Assembly: GCF_035194505.1 (NCBI RefSeq)
Contig: NZ_CP136573.1
Span: forward strand, 3,020,878-3,084,877
Origin: Erythrobacter sp.
GTDB lineage: Bacteria > Pseudomonadota > Alphaproteobacteria > Sphingomonadales > Sphingomonadaceae
Length of the DNA stretch: 64,000 nt
Reading direction: 5' to 3'
In this document: in pieces, positions 7,811 to 16,663 of the stretch
Position numbering within the stretch: the stretch's first letter is position 1
Layout of the letters: the number at the start of each line of letters is the position of its first letter
The notes under the pieces: model-generated
Database searches by the model: none
Told to the model about the DNA's origin: nothing
The model's input: the letters and a program-made list of their open reading frames with translations, nothing else
Position numbers and translations under genes: made by a program

Positions 7811-10165
7811 GTGACCGAACTGCCATCCCCCAATAGCGCCACCCGACCGGCTGATTTGCCGGTCTCGGCCGTGCTTGGCCTGTCGGACAAGGGCGATTAC
7901 GACTGGGCGCGCCTGCGCGGTCTGCAATATCCCGCGCTTGCCAAGCTGGCCTTCTATCGCACCTTCACCCAGGCGATTCTCGCGGTGTTCGTGGCGCAAA
8001 TCTTTGTCGCCGAGGTGGGCCTCATCGGCATGGGCCTGTGGATGGCGGTGATGGCGATCGTGCACTGGCACGGCACCCGAGTCGACCTTGCGCTGGCCGA
8101 TGTCGACCGGCGGCGGGTCACCCGCGCGGAATTCATGCGGCAGGCAAACACTGCCGTGCTCTCGGCCCTCGTGTGGGGCGCGGCCATCGTCATCTTCCCC
8201 TTCTTCGGCGATCCCGGCGATCTGATGGCGATGCTGATGGTGGTGGCGATCCTCGTGTCGGGATCGGTGTTCTTCTACACTGCCGCGCCATTCGGGATTG
8301 TCTGCTTCATCGGCATCATCGGTGTGTCCACCGTGCTCCACTTCGCCTTTGCGGGCCTGTGGCTGGGCGCGGTGGGCGCGGTGCTGTTCACCATCGTCGC
8401 GCTGCTCGGCACGGTCGAGGTCGGGCGCACCTTCCTGACCGCGCGCTTCGCCGAAGCGGCCGTGGTGGAGAAGGAAGAGGTCGTCTCGCTGCTGCTGCGC
8501 GAGTTCGAGGAGAACGAGGCCGACTGGCTGTGGGAGATCGATACCACCCGCCGTCTGCGCTCGGTGTCGCCGCGCTTCGCCTATGCGCTGGGCCGTCCTC
8601 AGGTCGAGGTCGAGGGGATGCCGCTGCTCGAGCTGGTGGCGGGGCGCAACTGGGATACCGGGCAATTCCCGCCCAGCCTTCACGATCTGGCCGAGCGGCT
8701 CAAGAACCGCGAGAATTTCTCCAATATCCTCGTGCAGGTCTCGATCCTGGGCGAGGAGCGCTGGTGGGAGCTTTCGGGCACCCCGATCCGCGATGATCGC
8801 GGGCGCTTTATCGGTTTCCGCGGCGTCGGCTCGGATGTCACCGAACAGCGCAAGTCGTCGGAAAAGATCGCGTTCCTTGCGCGCTTCGATACGCTCACCC
8901 AGCTGCCCAACCGCCTGCAACTGACCGAGGGGCTGGGCGAGGCGCTGCGCTATGCCGAGCAGTGGCGCACGCGCTGCGCATTGCTGATGGTGGATCTCGA
9001 CCGCTTCAAGTCGGTCAACGATTCGCTCGGCCACATGACCGGCGACAAGCTGCTGGCGCAGGTGTCGGCGCGGCTCAAATCGCTGATGGGCGAAAACCAG
9101 CTGTGCGGCCGTCTGGGCGGCGACGAATTCGCGATCGTGATCCGCGATCTCTCCAAGGCCGACGAGATCAACACGCTCGCCCGGCTGGTGATCGATCAGC
9201 TGTCCGAACCCTATCAGGTCGATCAGCACACGCTTTATGTCGGCGCCAGCGTCGGCTCGGCGATGGGTCCGCGTGACGGGCGCACGGTCGAGGAACTGAT
9301 GCGCAACGCCGACCTTGCGCTCTACCGCGCCAAGGATGCGGGCGGGGGCGAGCATTGCCGCTTCGAGCCGATGCTCCACGCCTCCGCCGAGGAACGCCGC
9401 CAGCTCGAAGTCGCGCTGCGCAAGGCGCTGGGCCGCGACGAGATGGAGCTGCACTATCAGCCGGTGGTCGATTCGCGCAGCGAGACTGTGGTCAGCTTCG
9501 AGCCGCTGGTGCGCTGGAACAGCACCGATCACGGCTTTGTCAGCCCCGGCAAGTTCATCCCGCTGGCCGAGGATACCCGCCTGATCGTGCCGATCGGCAA
9601 GTGGGTGATGCGCAAGGCCTGCGAGGAAGCGCGCAACTGGCCCGAGCACGTCAAGGTCAACGTCAACGTCTCGCCCGAACAGCTGCTAGAACCCGGCTTC
9701 CATCAGGAAGTGGTCGAAGCGCTGGCGGCGAGCGGCCTGCGCCCCGAACGGCTTGAAGTGGAAGTGACCGAGAGCATCTTCCTGCGCGATGCGAGCGTGG
9801 CCCGCAATGCGCTGGAGCAGGTCATGGCGCTGGGCTGCTCGGTCGCGCTCGACGACTTCGGGACGGGCTATTCCTCGCTCGGCTACATCCGCAAGCTCAA
9901 GTTCTCGACCATCAAGGTCGATCGCACCTTCGTGCAGGGCGCAGCGCAAGGCAGTGCGGAAAGCCTCGCGATCATCAACGCGGTGGTCGCCATGGCCAAG
10001 AGCCTCGACATGACCACCACGGCAGAAGGCGTGGAAACCGCCGAGGAAGCCGAACTGATCCGCAACCTCGGCTGCGACAAGATCCAGGGCTATTACTTCG
10101 GCCGCCCGATGGCGAGCATCGAAGCGCAGCGCCTGTTCAACAACCCGCGCATTCTGCGGGCGTAA
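7811..10165 (+). CDS. Membrane PAS-GGDEF-EAL cyclic-di-GMP protein
   Basis: This 784-aa protein has an N-terminal block of about six membrane helices (residues 50-210), a PAS domain (about 235-345), a GGDEF domain with an intact GGDEF motif at 436-440, and an EAL domain. The signature EAL reads EPL (E564), but the other phosphodiesterase residues are present: VEVTES, DDFGTGYSS, the Lys in IKVDRTF, AEGVET, and IQGYYFGRPM. No RxxD inhibitory site precedes GGDEF. Both diguanylate cyclase and phosphodiesterase activity are therefore possible. GTG at 7811 is preferred; an in-frame TTG lies at 7790. It ends 3 bp from convergent purQ. What the membrane/PAS sensor detects is unknown. Confidence 0.92.
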   Translation: MTELPSPNSATRPADLPVSAVLGLSDKGDYDWARLRGLQYPALAKLAFYRTFTQAILAVFVAQIFVAEVGLIGMGLWMAVMAIVHWHGTRVDLALADVDRRRVTRAEFMRQANTAVLSALVWGAAIVIFPFFGDPGDLMAMLMVVAILVSGSVFFYTAAPFGIVCFIGIIGVSTVLHFAFAGLWLGAVGAVLFTIVALLGTVEVGRTFLTARFAEAAVVEKEEVVSLLLREFEENEADWLWEIDTTRRLRSVSPRFAYALGRPQVEVEGMPLLELVAGRNWDTGQFPPSLHDLAERLKNRENFSNILVQVSILGEERWWELSGTPIRDDRGRFIGFRGVGSDVTEQRKSSEKIAFLARFDTLTQLPNRLQLTEGLGEALRYAEQWRTRCALLMVDLDRFKSVNDSLGHMTGDKLLAQVSARLKSLMGENQLCGRLGGDEFAIVIRDLSKADEINTLARLVIDQLSEPYQVDQHTLYVGASVGSAMGPRDGRTVEELMRNADLALYRAKDAGGGEHCRFEPMLHASAEERRQLEVALRKALGRDEMELHYQPVVDSRSETVVSFEPLVRWNSTDHGFVSPGKFIPLAEDTRLIVPIGKWVMRKACEEARNWPEHVKVNVNVSPEQLLEPGFHQEVVEALAASGLRPERLEVEVTESIFLRDASVARNALEQVMALGCSVALDDFGTGYSSLGYIRKLKFSTIKVDRTFVQGAAQGSAESLAIINAVVAMAKSLDMTTTAEGVETAEEAELIRNLGCDKIQGYYFGRPMASIEAQRLFNNPRILRA

Positions 10166-10168
10166 GGC

Positions 10169-10858
10169 TTACGCGCTGGCGAGCGCGCCGAGGATATTCT
10201 CGAACAAGCGCCGACCATCGGCCCCGCCAAGCGCGGCCACGGCTGCCGGTTCGATCGCGCGTTCGGGGTGCGGCATCATGCCCAGCACCCGGCCATTGGC
10301 GCTCAGCACCCCGGCAATATCGCGCGCCGAGCCATTGACGGCCTCGGCATAGCGGAAGGCAACGCGGCCTTCGCCTTCGAGCCGGTCGAGCGTCTCGGCA
10401 TCGGCAAAGTAATTGCCATCGTGGTGGGCGACGGGGATGTGCAGGGTCTCGCCCCTCACAAAGCCGCTGGTGAACATCGTGTCGGTGTTCTCTGCCGTCA
10501 GCGCGACGGTGCGGCAGATGAAGCGCTGGCCAGCATTGCGCATCAGCGCGCCGGGCAGCAGGCGCGCTTCGGTGAGCACCTGGAAGCCGTTGCACACGCC
10601 GAGCACCGGCACCCCGCGCTCCGCCGCCGCGACAATCGCGCGCATGATCGGGCTTTGTGCGGCCATCGCGCCGGAACGCAGATAGTCGCCATAGGAAAAG
10701 CCGCCGGGCAGGGCGATGAGATCAAGCCCGTCAGGCAGATCGGCATCGCCGTGCCACACGCGGATGGCCTTCTGGCCCGAGAGCGCCTCGAGGGCGCTTG
10801 CCATGTCCCGGTCGCAGTTGGAGCCCGGGAAGGTGATCACTGCGGCGCGGAAAGCCAT
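10169..10858 (-). CDS. purQ: Phosphoribosylformylglycinamidine synthase, glutaminase subunit
   Basis: This 229-aa class I glutamine amidotransferase feeds ammonia to PurL in step 4 of purine synthesis. It has the oxyanion region (ALPGGFSYGDYLR), the nucleophile Cys89 in VLGVCNGFQ, and the catalytic His/Glu in MPHPERAIEP near the C-terminus. Length matches the separate (three-subunit) PurQ of alphaproteobacteria. It lies 4 nt downstream of purS, a typical purSQ pair. purL is not in the window. Confidence 0.97.
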   Translation of the reverse strand: MAFRAAVITFPGSNCDRDMASALEALSGQKAIRVWHGDADLPDGLDLIALPGGFSYGDYLRSGAMAAQSPIMRAIVAAAERGVPVLGVCNGFQVLTEARLLPGALMRNAGQRFICRTVALTAENTDTMFTSGFVRGETLHIPVAHHDGNYFADAETLDRLEGEGRVAFRYAEAVNGSARDIAGVLSANGRVLGMMPHPERAIEPAAVAALGGADGRRLFENILGALASA

Positions 10859-10862
10859 GGCC

Positions 10863-11111
10863 TCAGGCTCCTTCGGTTGAGCCAGAAACTTCGATCGAGA
10901 AGTTCTCGATCACGGTGTTGGCGAGCAGCTTTTCGCACATCTGGGTGAGCGCGGCATGGTCGGTGCCGTCGGCGACATCGAGCTCGATCAGCCGGCCGAT
11001 GCGCACGTCGCTGACACCATCAAAGCCGAGGCCTTCGAGCGCATGGTGCACCGCGCGGCCCTGCGGGTCGAGCACGCCGGGCTTCAATCGGACAAGAACA
11101 CGGACTTTCAT
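10863..11111 (-). CDS. purS: Phosphoribosylformylglycinamidine synthase subunit PurS
   Basis: This 82-aa structural subunit bridges PurQ and small PurL in the FGAM synthase complex. It has the expected PurS pattern: MKVRVLVRLKPGVLDPQG, then AVHHALEGLGF, and the C-terminal strand NTVIENFSIEV. ATG at 11111 is the only sensible start. The 298-bp region upstream (11112-11409) separates it from the divergent TonB receptor and must hold promoters for both. No clear operator or small ORF was found there. Confidence 0.95.
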   Translation of the reverse strand: MKVRVLVRLKPGVLDPQGRAVHHALEGLGFDGVSDVRIGRLIELDVADGTDHAALTQMCEKLLANTVIENFSIEVSGSTEGA

Positions 11112-11409
11112 GGGGCGGGACTCCTCGCCGGGCGCTTAGGGATCTGGGCGCCGCTATAGCGCGAAGCGGGCGCGGCGCAATCGCCCCGCGCGTGATTGTG
11201 CACCGCGCGCGGGGGGCGGCGTTTGTCGCAGTCCGGTCGCATAGCGGGCAAACCTGTAACCTTGATGCAACATGCGCAAACATAGTGGCGCATCGGCGGG
11301 CTTGTGCGCTGCACAATTGCAAAGCCTTGTCGCAAATCTGCGCAGAAACTGCCAGCGGGGCGGCACCCGTTCCACTCTCCTTGTGATCATTCCGAAAGGG
11401 GCTTGTTCG

Positions 11410-13629
11410 ATGTCTCAGCGTATCACTGCCATCCGCGCCGCATGGGCCGGTTCGACCATTCTGGCGGCGGCCTTTGCCTTTGCCGCACCTGCCGCGGCGC
11501 AGGATGCCGAAGCCACCGCCAGCGAAGAGGGCCAGCTGGCCACCATCATCGTCACCGCCAACCGCCGCGAGGAAAACCTCCAGGACGTCGCGGTGTCGGC
11601 CGAGATTCTCGATCAGCAGCGCATCGACACGATCTTCAGCGCCTCGGGCGATGTGACGGCGCTCGCCGGTTCGGTTCCGGGCCTCAACGTCGAAAGCTCG
11701 AACGGCCGTGTCGCCCCGCGCTTCTATATCCGCGGCCTCGGCAACACCGATTTCGATCTCGCCGCCTCGCAGCCGGTCTCGGTGCTGCTTGACGATGTCG
11801 TGATGGAGAACGTCACCCTCAAGAGCTTCCCGATCTTCGATGTCGAGCGCGTCGAAGTGCTGCGCGGCCCGCAGGGCACGCTGTTCGGCCGCAACACCCC
11901 GGCCGGGATCGTCAAGGTCGACAGCATCAAGCCGGGTCAGGAAATGGACGTGCGCGCCGGCCTGTCCTTTGCCAGCCTCGACACGATCACCCTGAGCGGC
12001 GCGGTCGGCGGACCGCTGATCGAAGACAAGCTTGCCTTCCGTGTCGCGACCCAGTTGCAGCGCCGCGGCGACTGGATCGACAACGGCTTCACCAACCAGA
12101 AGAACGTGCTGGGCAGCTTCACCGATTTCGCCATCCGTGGCCAGCTGCTGTTCACCCCGACCGAGCGGGCGAGCATCCTTGCCTCGGTCAACTTCCGTGA
12201 TCTCGACGGCGCTTCGACCTTCTTCCGCGCCAACGTGCTCGGGCCGAACAACAACAACCTCAACGCCAATTATGATCGTGGCACCGTGTTCTACGATGGC
12301 GGCGGCGGCAACCGGGTGAACTACAAGCAGTTCGGCGCGACGCTGACTGCGGCCTATGAATTCGACGGCGCGACGCTCACCTCGATCACCAGCCGCTGGA
12401 CCACTGATGGTTCGGGCCGCGGCGATATCGACGGCGGCTTCGGCGCCGTGTTCCTGCCGCGCATGGGCCCGGGCTTCATTCCCTTCCCGTCCGATACGCA
12501 GGATTCGATCGATCTCAAGCAGACCACGCAGGAGGTGCGCCTCGCCTCGAACGGCGATGGTGCGCTCAGCTGGCAGATCGGCGGCTTCTATTTCGACAGC
12601 GATTTCGACGTCACCACCGTCGGCTTCACCTTCCCGCCGCCGGCCACCGTCAACCACACCAACGAAGCCTGGGCGGCGTTCGGCCAGCTGTCCTACCAGC
12701 TCACCGACATGCTCAAGGTCACCGGCGGTCTGCGCTACACCGACGACCAGAAGGACTTCTTCGTGCGCACCGGCGCGCCGCAAGCGCGCAGCGTGGGTGA
12801 CAGCCGCCTGAGCTGGGACCTCGCGGTGTTTGCCGATCTGTCGGATGATGCCAGCGTCTATGCTAAGGTCGCCAACGCCTTTCGCGCGCCGACCATCCAG
12901 GGCCGTGACGTCGCCTTCTTCGGTGCGCCCTCGATCGCGCAGTCGGAAAAGATCACCTCGTGGGAAGCCGGCTTCAAGACCGAGCTGGCCGATCGCAAGG
13001 TGCGTCTCAACGGTGCGGTGTTCTACTACACTGTCGAAGATCCGCAGTTCACCGCTGTCGGCGGTGCGGGCAACCTCGTCCAGCTGATCAACGCCAACAA
13101 GGGCGAGGCCTATGGCTTCGAACTCGACAGCGCCTTCCAGATCACGCCGAACTTCCTTGTGACGCTGGGCATGGCCTACAACAACACCGAGATCCAGGAT
13201 CCCAACCTTGCGGTGGGCATCTGTGCGCAGTGCAACGTGACCGATCCGACCCGCGTGATCGGCGGCAGCACCCGCGCGCTGATCGACGGCAATCCCTTCC
13301 CCAACGCGCCCGAGTGGAGCGGCGATTTCACTGCGCGCTACGGCATTCCGATGGGTGACAGCGGCGAGTTCTTCATCTTCACCGACTGGACCTACCTCGG
13401 CGAGACGAACTTCCTGCTTTACACCAGCCGCGAATTCAACGCCGGGAGCCGCATCGAAGGCGGCCTGCGCGTCGGCTATTCGGGCGGCAATGGCGAGTGG
13501 GAACTGGCGGCCTTCGCCCGCAACATCACCAATGAAGACAACGTGCTGGGCGTGATTGATTTCAACAACAACACCGCCTTCGTCAACGAACCGCGCGTCA
13601 TCGGCGTGTCGTTCAACGTCAACTACTGA
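11410..13629 (+). CDS. TonB-dependent receptor
   Basis: This 739-aa outer-membrane receptor has a signal peptide ending PAAAQDAEA, a TonB-box-like segment TIIVTANRREENLQDV, and a plug domain (about 55-160). The plug carries FYIRGLGN and VERVEVLRGPQGTLFGRNT, the hallmark plug motif. A 22-strand barrel follows, ending GVSFNVNY. The short length and plug type resemble sphingomonad receptors for plant or aromatic compounds or siderophores; substrate is unknown. Start ATG at 11410 is preceded by AAAGGGG and followed directly by the signal peptide. It is a single plus-strand gene between leftward genes, with a strong terminator after it. Confidence 0.93.
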   Translation: MSQRITAIRAAWAGSTILAAAFAFAAPAAAQDAEATASEEGQLATIIVTANRREENLQDVAVSAEILDQQRIDTIFSASGDVTALAGSVPGLNVESSNGRVAPRFYIRGLGNTDFDLAASQPVSVLLDDVVMENVTLKSFPIFDVERVEVLRGPQGTLFGRNTPAGIVKVDSIKPGQEMDVRAGLSFASLDTITLSGAVGGPLIEDKLAFRVATQLQRRGDWIDNGFTNQKNVLGSFTDFAIRGQLLFTPTERASILASVNFRDLDGASTFFRANVLGPNNNNLNANYDRGTVFYDGGGGNRVNYKQFGATLTAAYEFDGATLTSITSRWTTDGSGRGDIDGGFGAVFLPRMGPGFIPFPSDTQDSIDLKQTTQEVRLASNGDGALSWQIGGFYFDSDFDVTTVGFTFPPPATVNHTNEAWAAFGQLSYQLTDMLKVTGGLRYTDDQKDFFVRTGAPQARSVGDSRLSWDLAVFADLSDDASVYAKVANAFRAPTIQGRDVAFFGAPSIAQSEKITSWEAGFKTELADRKVRLNGAVFYYTVEDPQFTAVGGAGNLVQLINANKGEAYGFELDSAFQITPNFLVTLGMAYNNTEIQDPNLAVGICAQCNVTDPTRVIGGSTRALIDGNPFPNAPEWSGDFTARYGIPMGDSGEFFIFTDWTYLGETNFLLYTSREFNAGSRIEGGLRVGYSGGNGEWELAAFARNITNEDNVLGVIDFNNNTAFVNEPRVIGVSFNVNY

Positions 13630-13646
13630 TCGCTCAGGCGACCAAC

Positions 13647-13684
13647 AAAAAGGCCGGCAGGAGCGATCCTGCCGGCCTTTTTTG
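13647..13684. terminator. Bidirectional rho-independent terminator
   Basis: AGGCCGGCAGGA (13651-13662), loop GCGA and TCCTGCCGGCCT (13667-13678) form a perfect 12-bp stem. It is flanked by an A-run on the left and a T-run on the right, so it can end the TonB receptor transcript (+) and the M16 protease transcript (-). Confidence 0.9.
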
Positions 13685-13700
13685 TTGCGCGTGCGGGGGG

Positions 13701-16574
13701 CTATTTCGTTTCCGGCACCACCGAGACCTGCACCGCGCCGCCCGGAGCGAGCCATTTGGCGGCGGTCGCCTGAAGCTCTTCGGGCGTGATCGCGCGGATC
13801 AGATCGGGCGAGGCGAACCAGCGGTCGATCCGCGCCGGATCGCTCTGGGCTCTGGCGGCGAGGCCCATCCAGCCGCCCAGATCCTTCAGGGCATTGTCAT
13901 AGTCCTCGAGCAGCGGGCGCCGCGCGCGTTCGATCATGTCGGCTGACGGCGGGGCATCGCGCAGGGCAGCGACCACCGCCTCGACCGCCGCGCGCGCCTT
14001 GTCGGCCTGTGCGACATCGACCGAGACCGAGAGCGTGAAGGTGCCGAAATCGCGGTAGATGCGGCTGTTGGAGGCTCCGGCCGAGGGCGAATAGGCCTGC
14101 CCCAGCTCCTCGCGCAGCTTTTCGGTCAGCGCGATGCGGGCAACCCGGGCGAGCAGACCCAATCGCAGGGTCTGGGCGAGATCGCTGTCGTCGGTGGTGG
14201 GCCAGGTCCATTGCAGCTGCGCCTGATCGGCCTCGCCCTTGTGGGTGATGGTGCGCGGGGCCCGGGTGGCGGTGAAGGGGCGGGTGCGCGCCTCCTCGCG
14301 CGGCAGGAATTCGGCCTCGCGCTGAGGCAGCGCGCCGAGCGTAGCCGCCACGGCGTCAATCGCGGCCTGTTCGTCGAAATCGCCCACCAGCGCCAGCTCG
14401 ATCGCGCCCTTGGCGAGCCGGTCGCCGATGGCATCGCGCAAGGACGCATAGTTCAGCGCGAGGAAGGCTTCCTTGGGCTGGAGCGTGAAGCGAGGATCAT
14501 TGTCCGACAGGATGCCGCCCAGCGCCGATCCCAGCGCACGGCCGGGGGTGGAATCGAGCGTGGCGAAGTAATTGTCGAGCCCCTTGCGGAACCGCTCCTC
14601 GCCTTCGGGGCGATAGCCCGGATCGGTGAGGGTCGCAGCGAGCACCTGCATCTGGAGGGCGAGATCGCGCTTGGTGATATTGCCCGAGGTGGTGAAGGCA
14701 TCCGCCGCGCTGGCGATGCCGAAGCCGACCGAGCGGCCCGCGAGCACGCTCGAAAGCTCGTCGCGGCTGTGCTTGCCGAGCCCGCCCAATGCGAGCGAAT
14801 CGACCAGCGCCACGCGCATCGGCGCTTCGCTGGTGTTCATCAGATCGCCCCCGTCCACCGCGAGGGTGAAGGCAATGCGGTCCTCGCGCAGGGTGGTCTG
14901 TTTGAGGGTCAGGCGCACGCCGTTGGCAAAGCGGATCTGGCGCAGGCCAAGGCGCGGTTCGGTGGTGTCCGAGACAATTGTGCCGGGCGCGCCGAAGTCC
15001 TGATAGGCAAAGGCCAGCGGGCCGCTGTCGGCAGGCGCGGCGATGGGCAGGGCCATGGCTTCGGCATAGGCGCTGCGCAGGGCCGCCTCGCCGCCCGCAG
15101 GCGCGGTGCGGCCGGTGAAGCGGATCAGCGGATCATCCAATGGCACGGCATCGGCCTTGACTGCGTTCCACACGGCTTGCGGCGTGAGCGTGGGGGCAAT
15201 CCGCTCGAACTCGGCGAGCTGCCATTGCGGGGTGGTGGGCACCCGCTCGTCGCTGGCGAGCGCGAGGGCTGCGCCCATGAAGGCGGAATGGCTGCGGGTC
15301 TCGGCTGCCTTGGCCGCGTCCTCATATCCGCTGCGCAGATTGGCGAGCTGTTCGTCGAGTTCCGCGCGGGTGAAGCCATAGGTCAGCGCCTCGTTGACGC
15401 TGCGGACGGCGGCGAGCACGCCCTTCTTCCATTCGCCATCGGCGCTATCGACGCTGATACTGGTGACCTGCGCATCCTCGAAGATGTCGCCCGTGCCGAA
15501 GCTCGCGCTGCGGAACGGCGCATCGCTGCCGATGGCAAGCCGCACGAGGCGGCGGTTGATGATGCCATAGCCGATCCGGCGGATGAGCGAGGCCTCGCGG
15601 TTGGCGATGGTGTCGGGCTCGTCGCGCCACGGGGCGAAGCGATTGATGGTGACGCTCTCGGACAGGGCCGGATCGAGATAGATGTCGGTGCGGCCCTTGG
15701 CGCCTGTGTCGATCGGCCCGGCGACCGGCTTGGTGGGCGCAGGCGCTGCGGCCCAATCGGCAAAGCGCGCGTTGATCGCTGCCTCGACGGTCTCGACCGG
15801 GATGTCGCCCACGACAACGACGGTGGTGTTGGCCGGCACATAGGTGCGGCTGTAGAGCCCGCGGATGCGATCCGCCCCGGCGTTCTCCAGCACCTCCAGC
15901 GTGCCGATCGGCAGGCGGCTGGCATAGCGCGCCTCGGGGGCGAGGAAGGCGACATTGTCCTCGTAATTGCGCTGCTGGTAGCCCGCGCGGTCACGCCTTT
16001 CGGCCAGGATCACGCCGCGCTCGCGCGCAACGGCGTCCTGCGAGATCGTCAACTCGCTCGCGGTTTCGCGCATCAGCATCAGCGCGGTGCCCAGCAGGGC
16101 CTCGTTGTTGCGCGGCAGGTTGAGCATGTAGGTGATCGCCTCGAAGCCGGTCGAGGCGTTGGTATCCGCCCCGAAGGCCAGCCCCTCGCGTTCGAGCAGC
16201 TTCACCATCTCGCCCTCGGGAATCCCCTTCGATCCGTTGAAGGCCATGTGTTCGAGAAAGTGCGAGAGGCCGCGCTCGTCATCGTTTTCCGCAAGGCTCC
16301 CGGAATCGATCCGCATCCGCACCATCGCCGTGCCCTGCGGGGTGGCGTTGCGGCGGATGATGTAGCGCATTCCGTTGGCGAGCCGCCCGTAGACGTAGGA
16401 TTGATCCGCCGGGACATCGCTCTTCTCGAAGGCCCAGACCGGCGCGGGCGCGGCTTCGGCGCTGCCTGTCGCAGCCGCAGGGGCCGCCTCCTGCGCGGCA
16501 AGCGCGGTGGTGAGCGCCAGCGGCGAGAGGGCGAGCAGGAGCCCGGCAGAGAGCGCGCGGAAATGGGGCATCAT
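13701..16574 (-). CDS. M16 family zinc metallopeptidase (periplasmic, two-domain)
   Basis: This 957-aa insulinase/pitrilysin-type protease has a signal peptide (MMPHFRALSAGLLLALSPLA... to ALAAQ). The inverted zinc site HFLEH is at 105-109, and a distal Glu lies about 75 residues on (AVARERGVILAE). The C-terminal half (from about 520) is a second M16 unit without the motif, the usual inactive clamshell half. It probably degrades peptides in the periplasm. Start ATG at 16574 gives a clean signal peptide. It lies 90 bp downstream of the DUF3857 gene on the same strand. Confidence 0.93.
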   Translation of the reverse strand: MMPHFRALSAGLLLALSPLALTTALAAQEAAPAAATGSAEAAPAPVWAFEKSDVPADQSYVYGRLANGMRYIIRRNATPQGTAMVRMRIDSGSLAENDDERGLSHFLEHMAFNGSKGIPEGEMVKLLEREGLAFGADTNASTGFEAITYMLNLPRNNEALLGTALMLMRETASELTISQDAVARERGVILAERRDRAGYQQRNYEDNVAFLAPEARYASRLPIGTLEVLENAGADRIRGLYSRTYVPANTTVVVVGDIPVETVEAAINARFADWAAAPAPTKPVAGPIDTGAKGRTDIYLDPALSESVTINRFAPWRDEPDTIANREASLIRRIGYGIINRRLVRLAIGSDAPFRSASFGTGDIFEDAQVTSISVDSADGEWKKGVLAAVRSVNEALTYGFTRAELDEQLANLRSGYEDAAKAAETRSHSAFMGAALALASDERVPTTPQWQLAEFERIAPTLTPQAVWNAVKADAVPLDDPLIRFTGRTAPAGGEAALRSAYAEAMALPIAAPADSGPLAFAYQDFGAPGTIVSDTTEPRLGLRQIRFANGVRLTLKQTTLREDRIAFTLAVDGGDLMNTSEAPMRVALVDSLALGGLGKHSRDELSSVLAGRSVGFGIASAADAFTTSGNITKRDLALQMQVLAATLTDPGYRPEGEERFRKGLDNYFATLDSTPGRALGSALGGILSDNDPRFTLQPKEAFLALNYASLRDAIGDRLAKGAIELALVGDFDEQAAIDAVAATLGALPQREAEFLPREEARTRPFTATRAPRTITHKGEADQAQLQWTWPTTDDSDLAQTLRLGLLARVARIALTEKLREELGQAYSPSAGASNSRIYRDFGTFTLSVSVDVAQADKARAAVEAVVAALRDAPPSADMIERARRPLLEDYDNALKDLGGWMGLAARAQSDPARIDRWFASPDLIRAITPEELQATAAKWLAPGGAVQVSVVPETK

Positions 16575-16663
16575 GGCAGGCAGGGTATCCCGTAAAGAGG
16601 GTTTCGGACGCGGCAGACTAGCGCAATGCCGCAAGCTGTCAGCCCCGCATTGCGACAAAGCTG

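Noticed and set aside
11020..13755. Very long minus-strand open frame (over 900 codons) opposite the TonB receptor
   Set aside because: It is antisense to a clearly recognisable receptor, has a His/Arg/Gly-biased composition with no domain, and reflects the scarcity of stop codons in GC-rich DNA.
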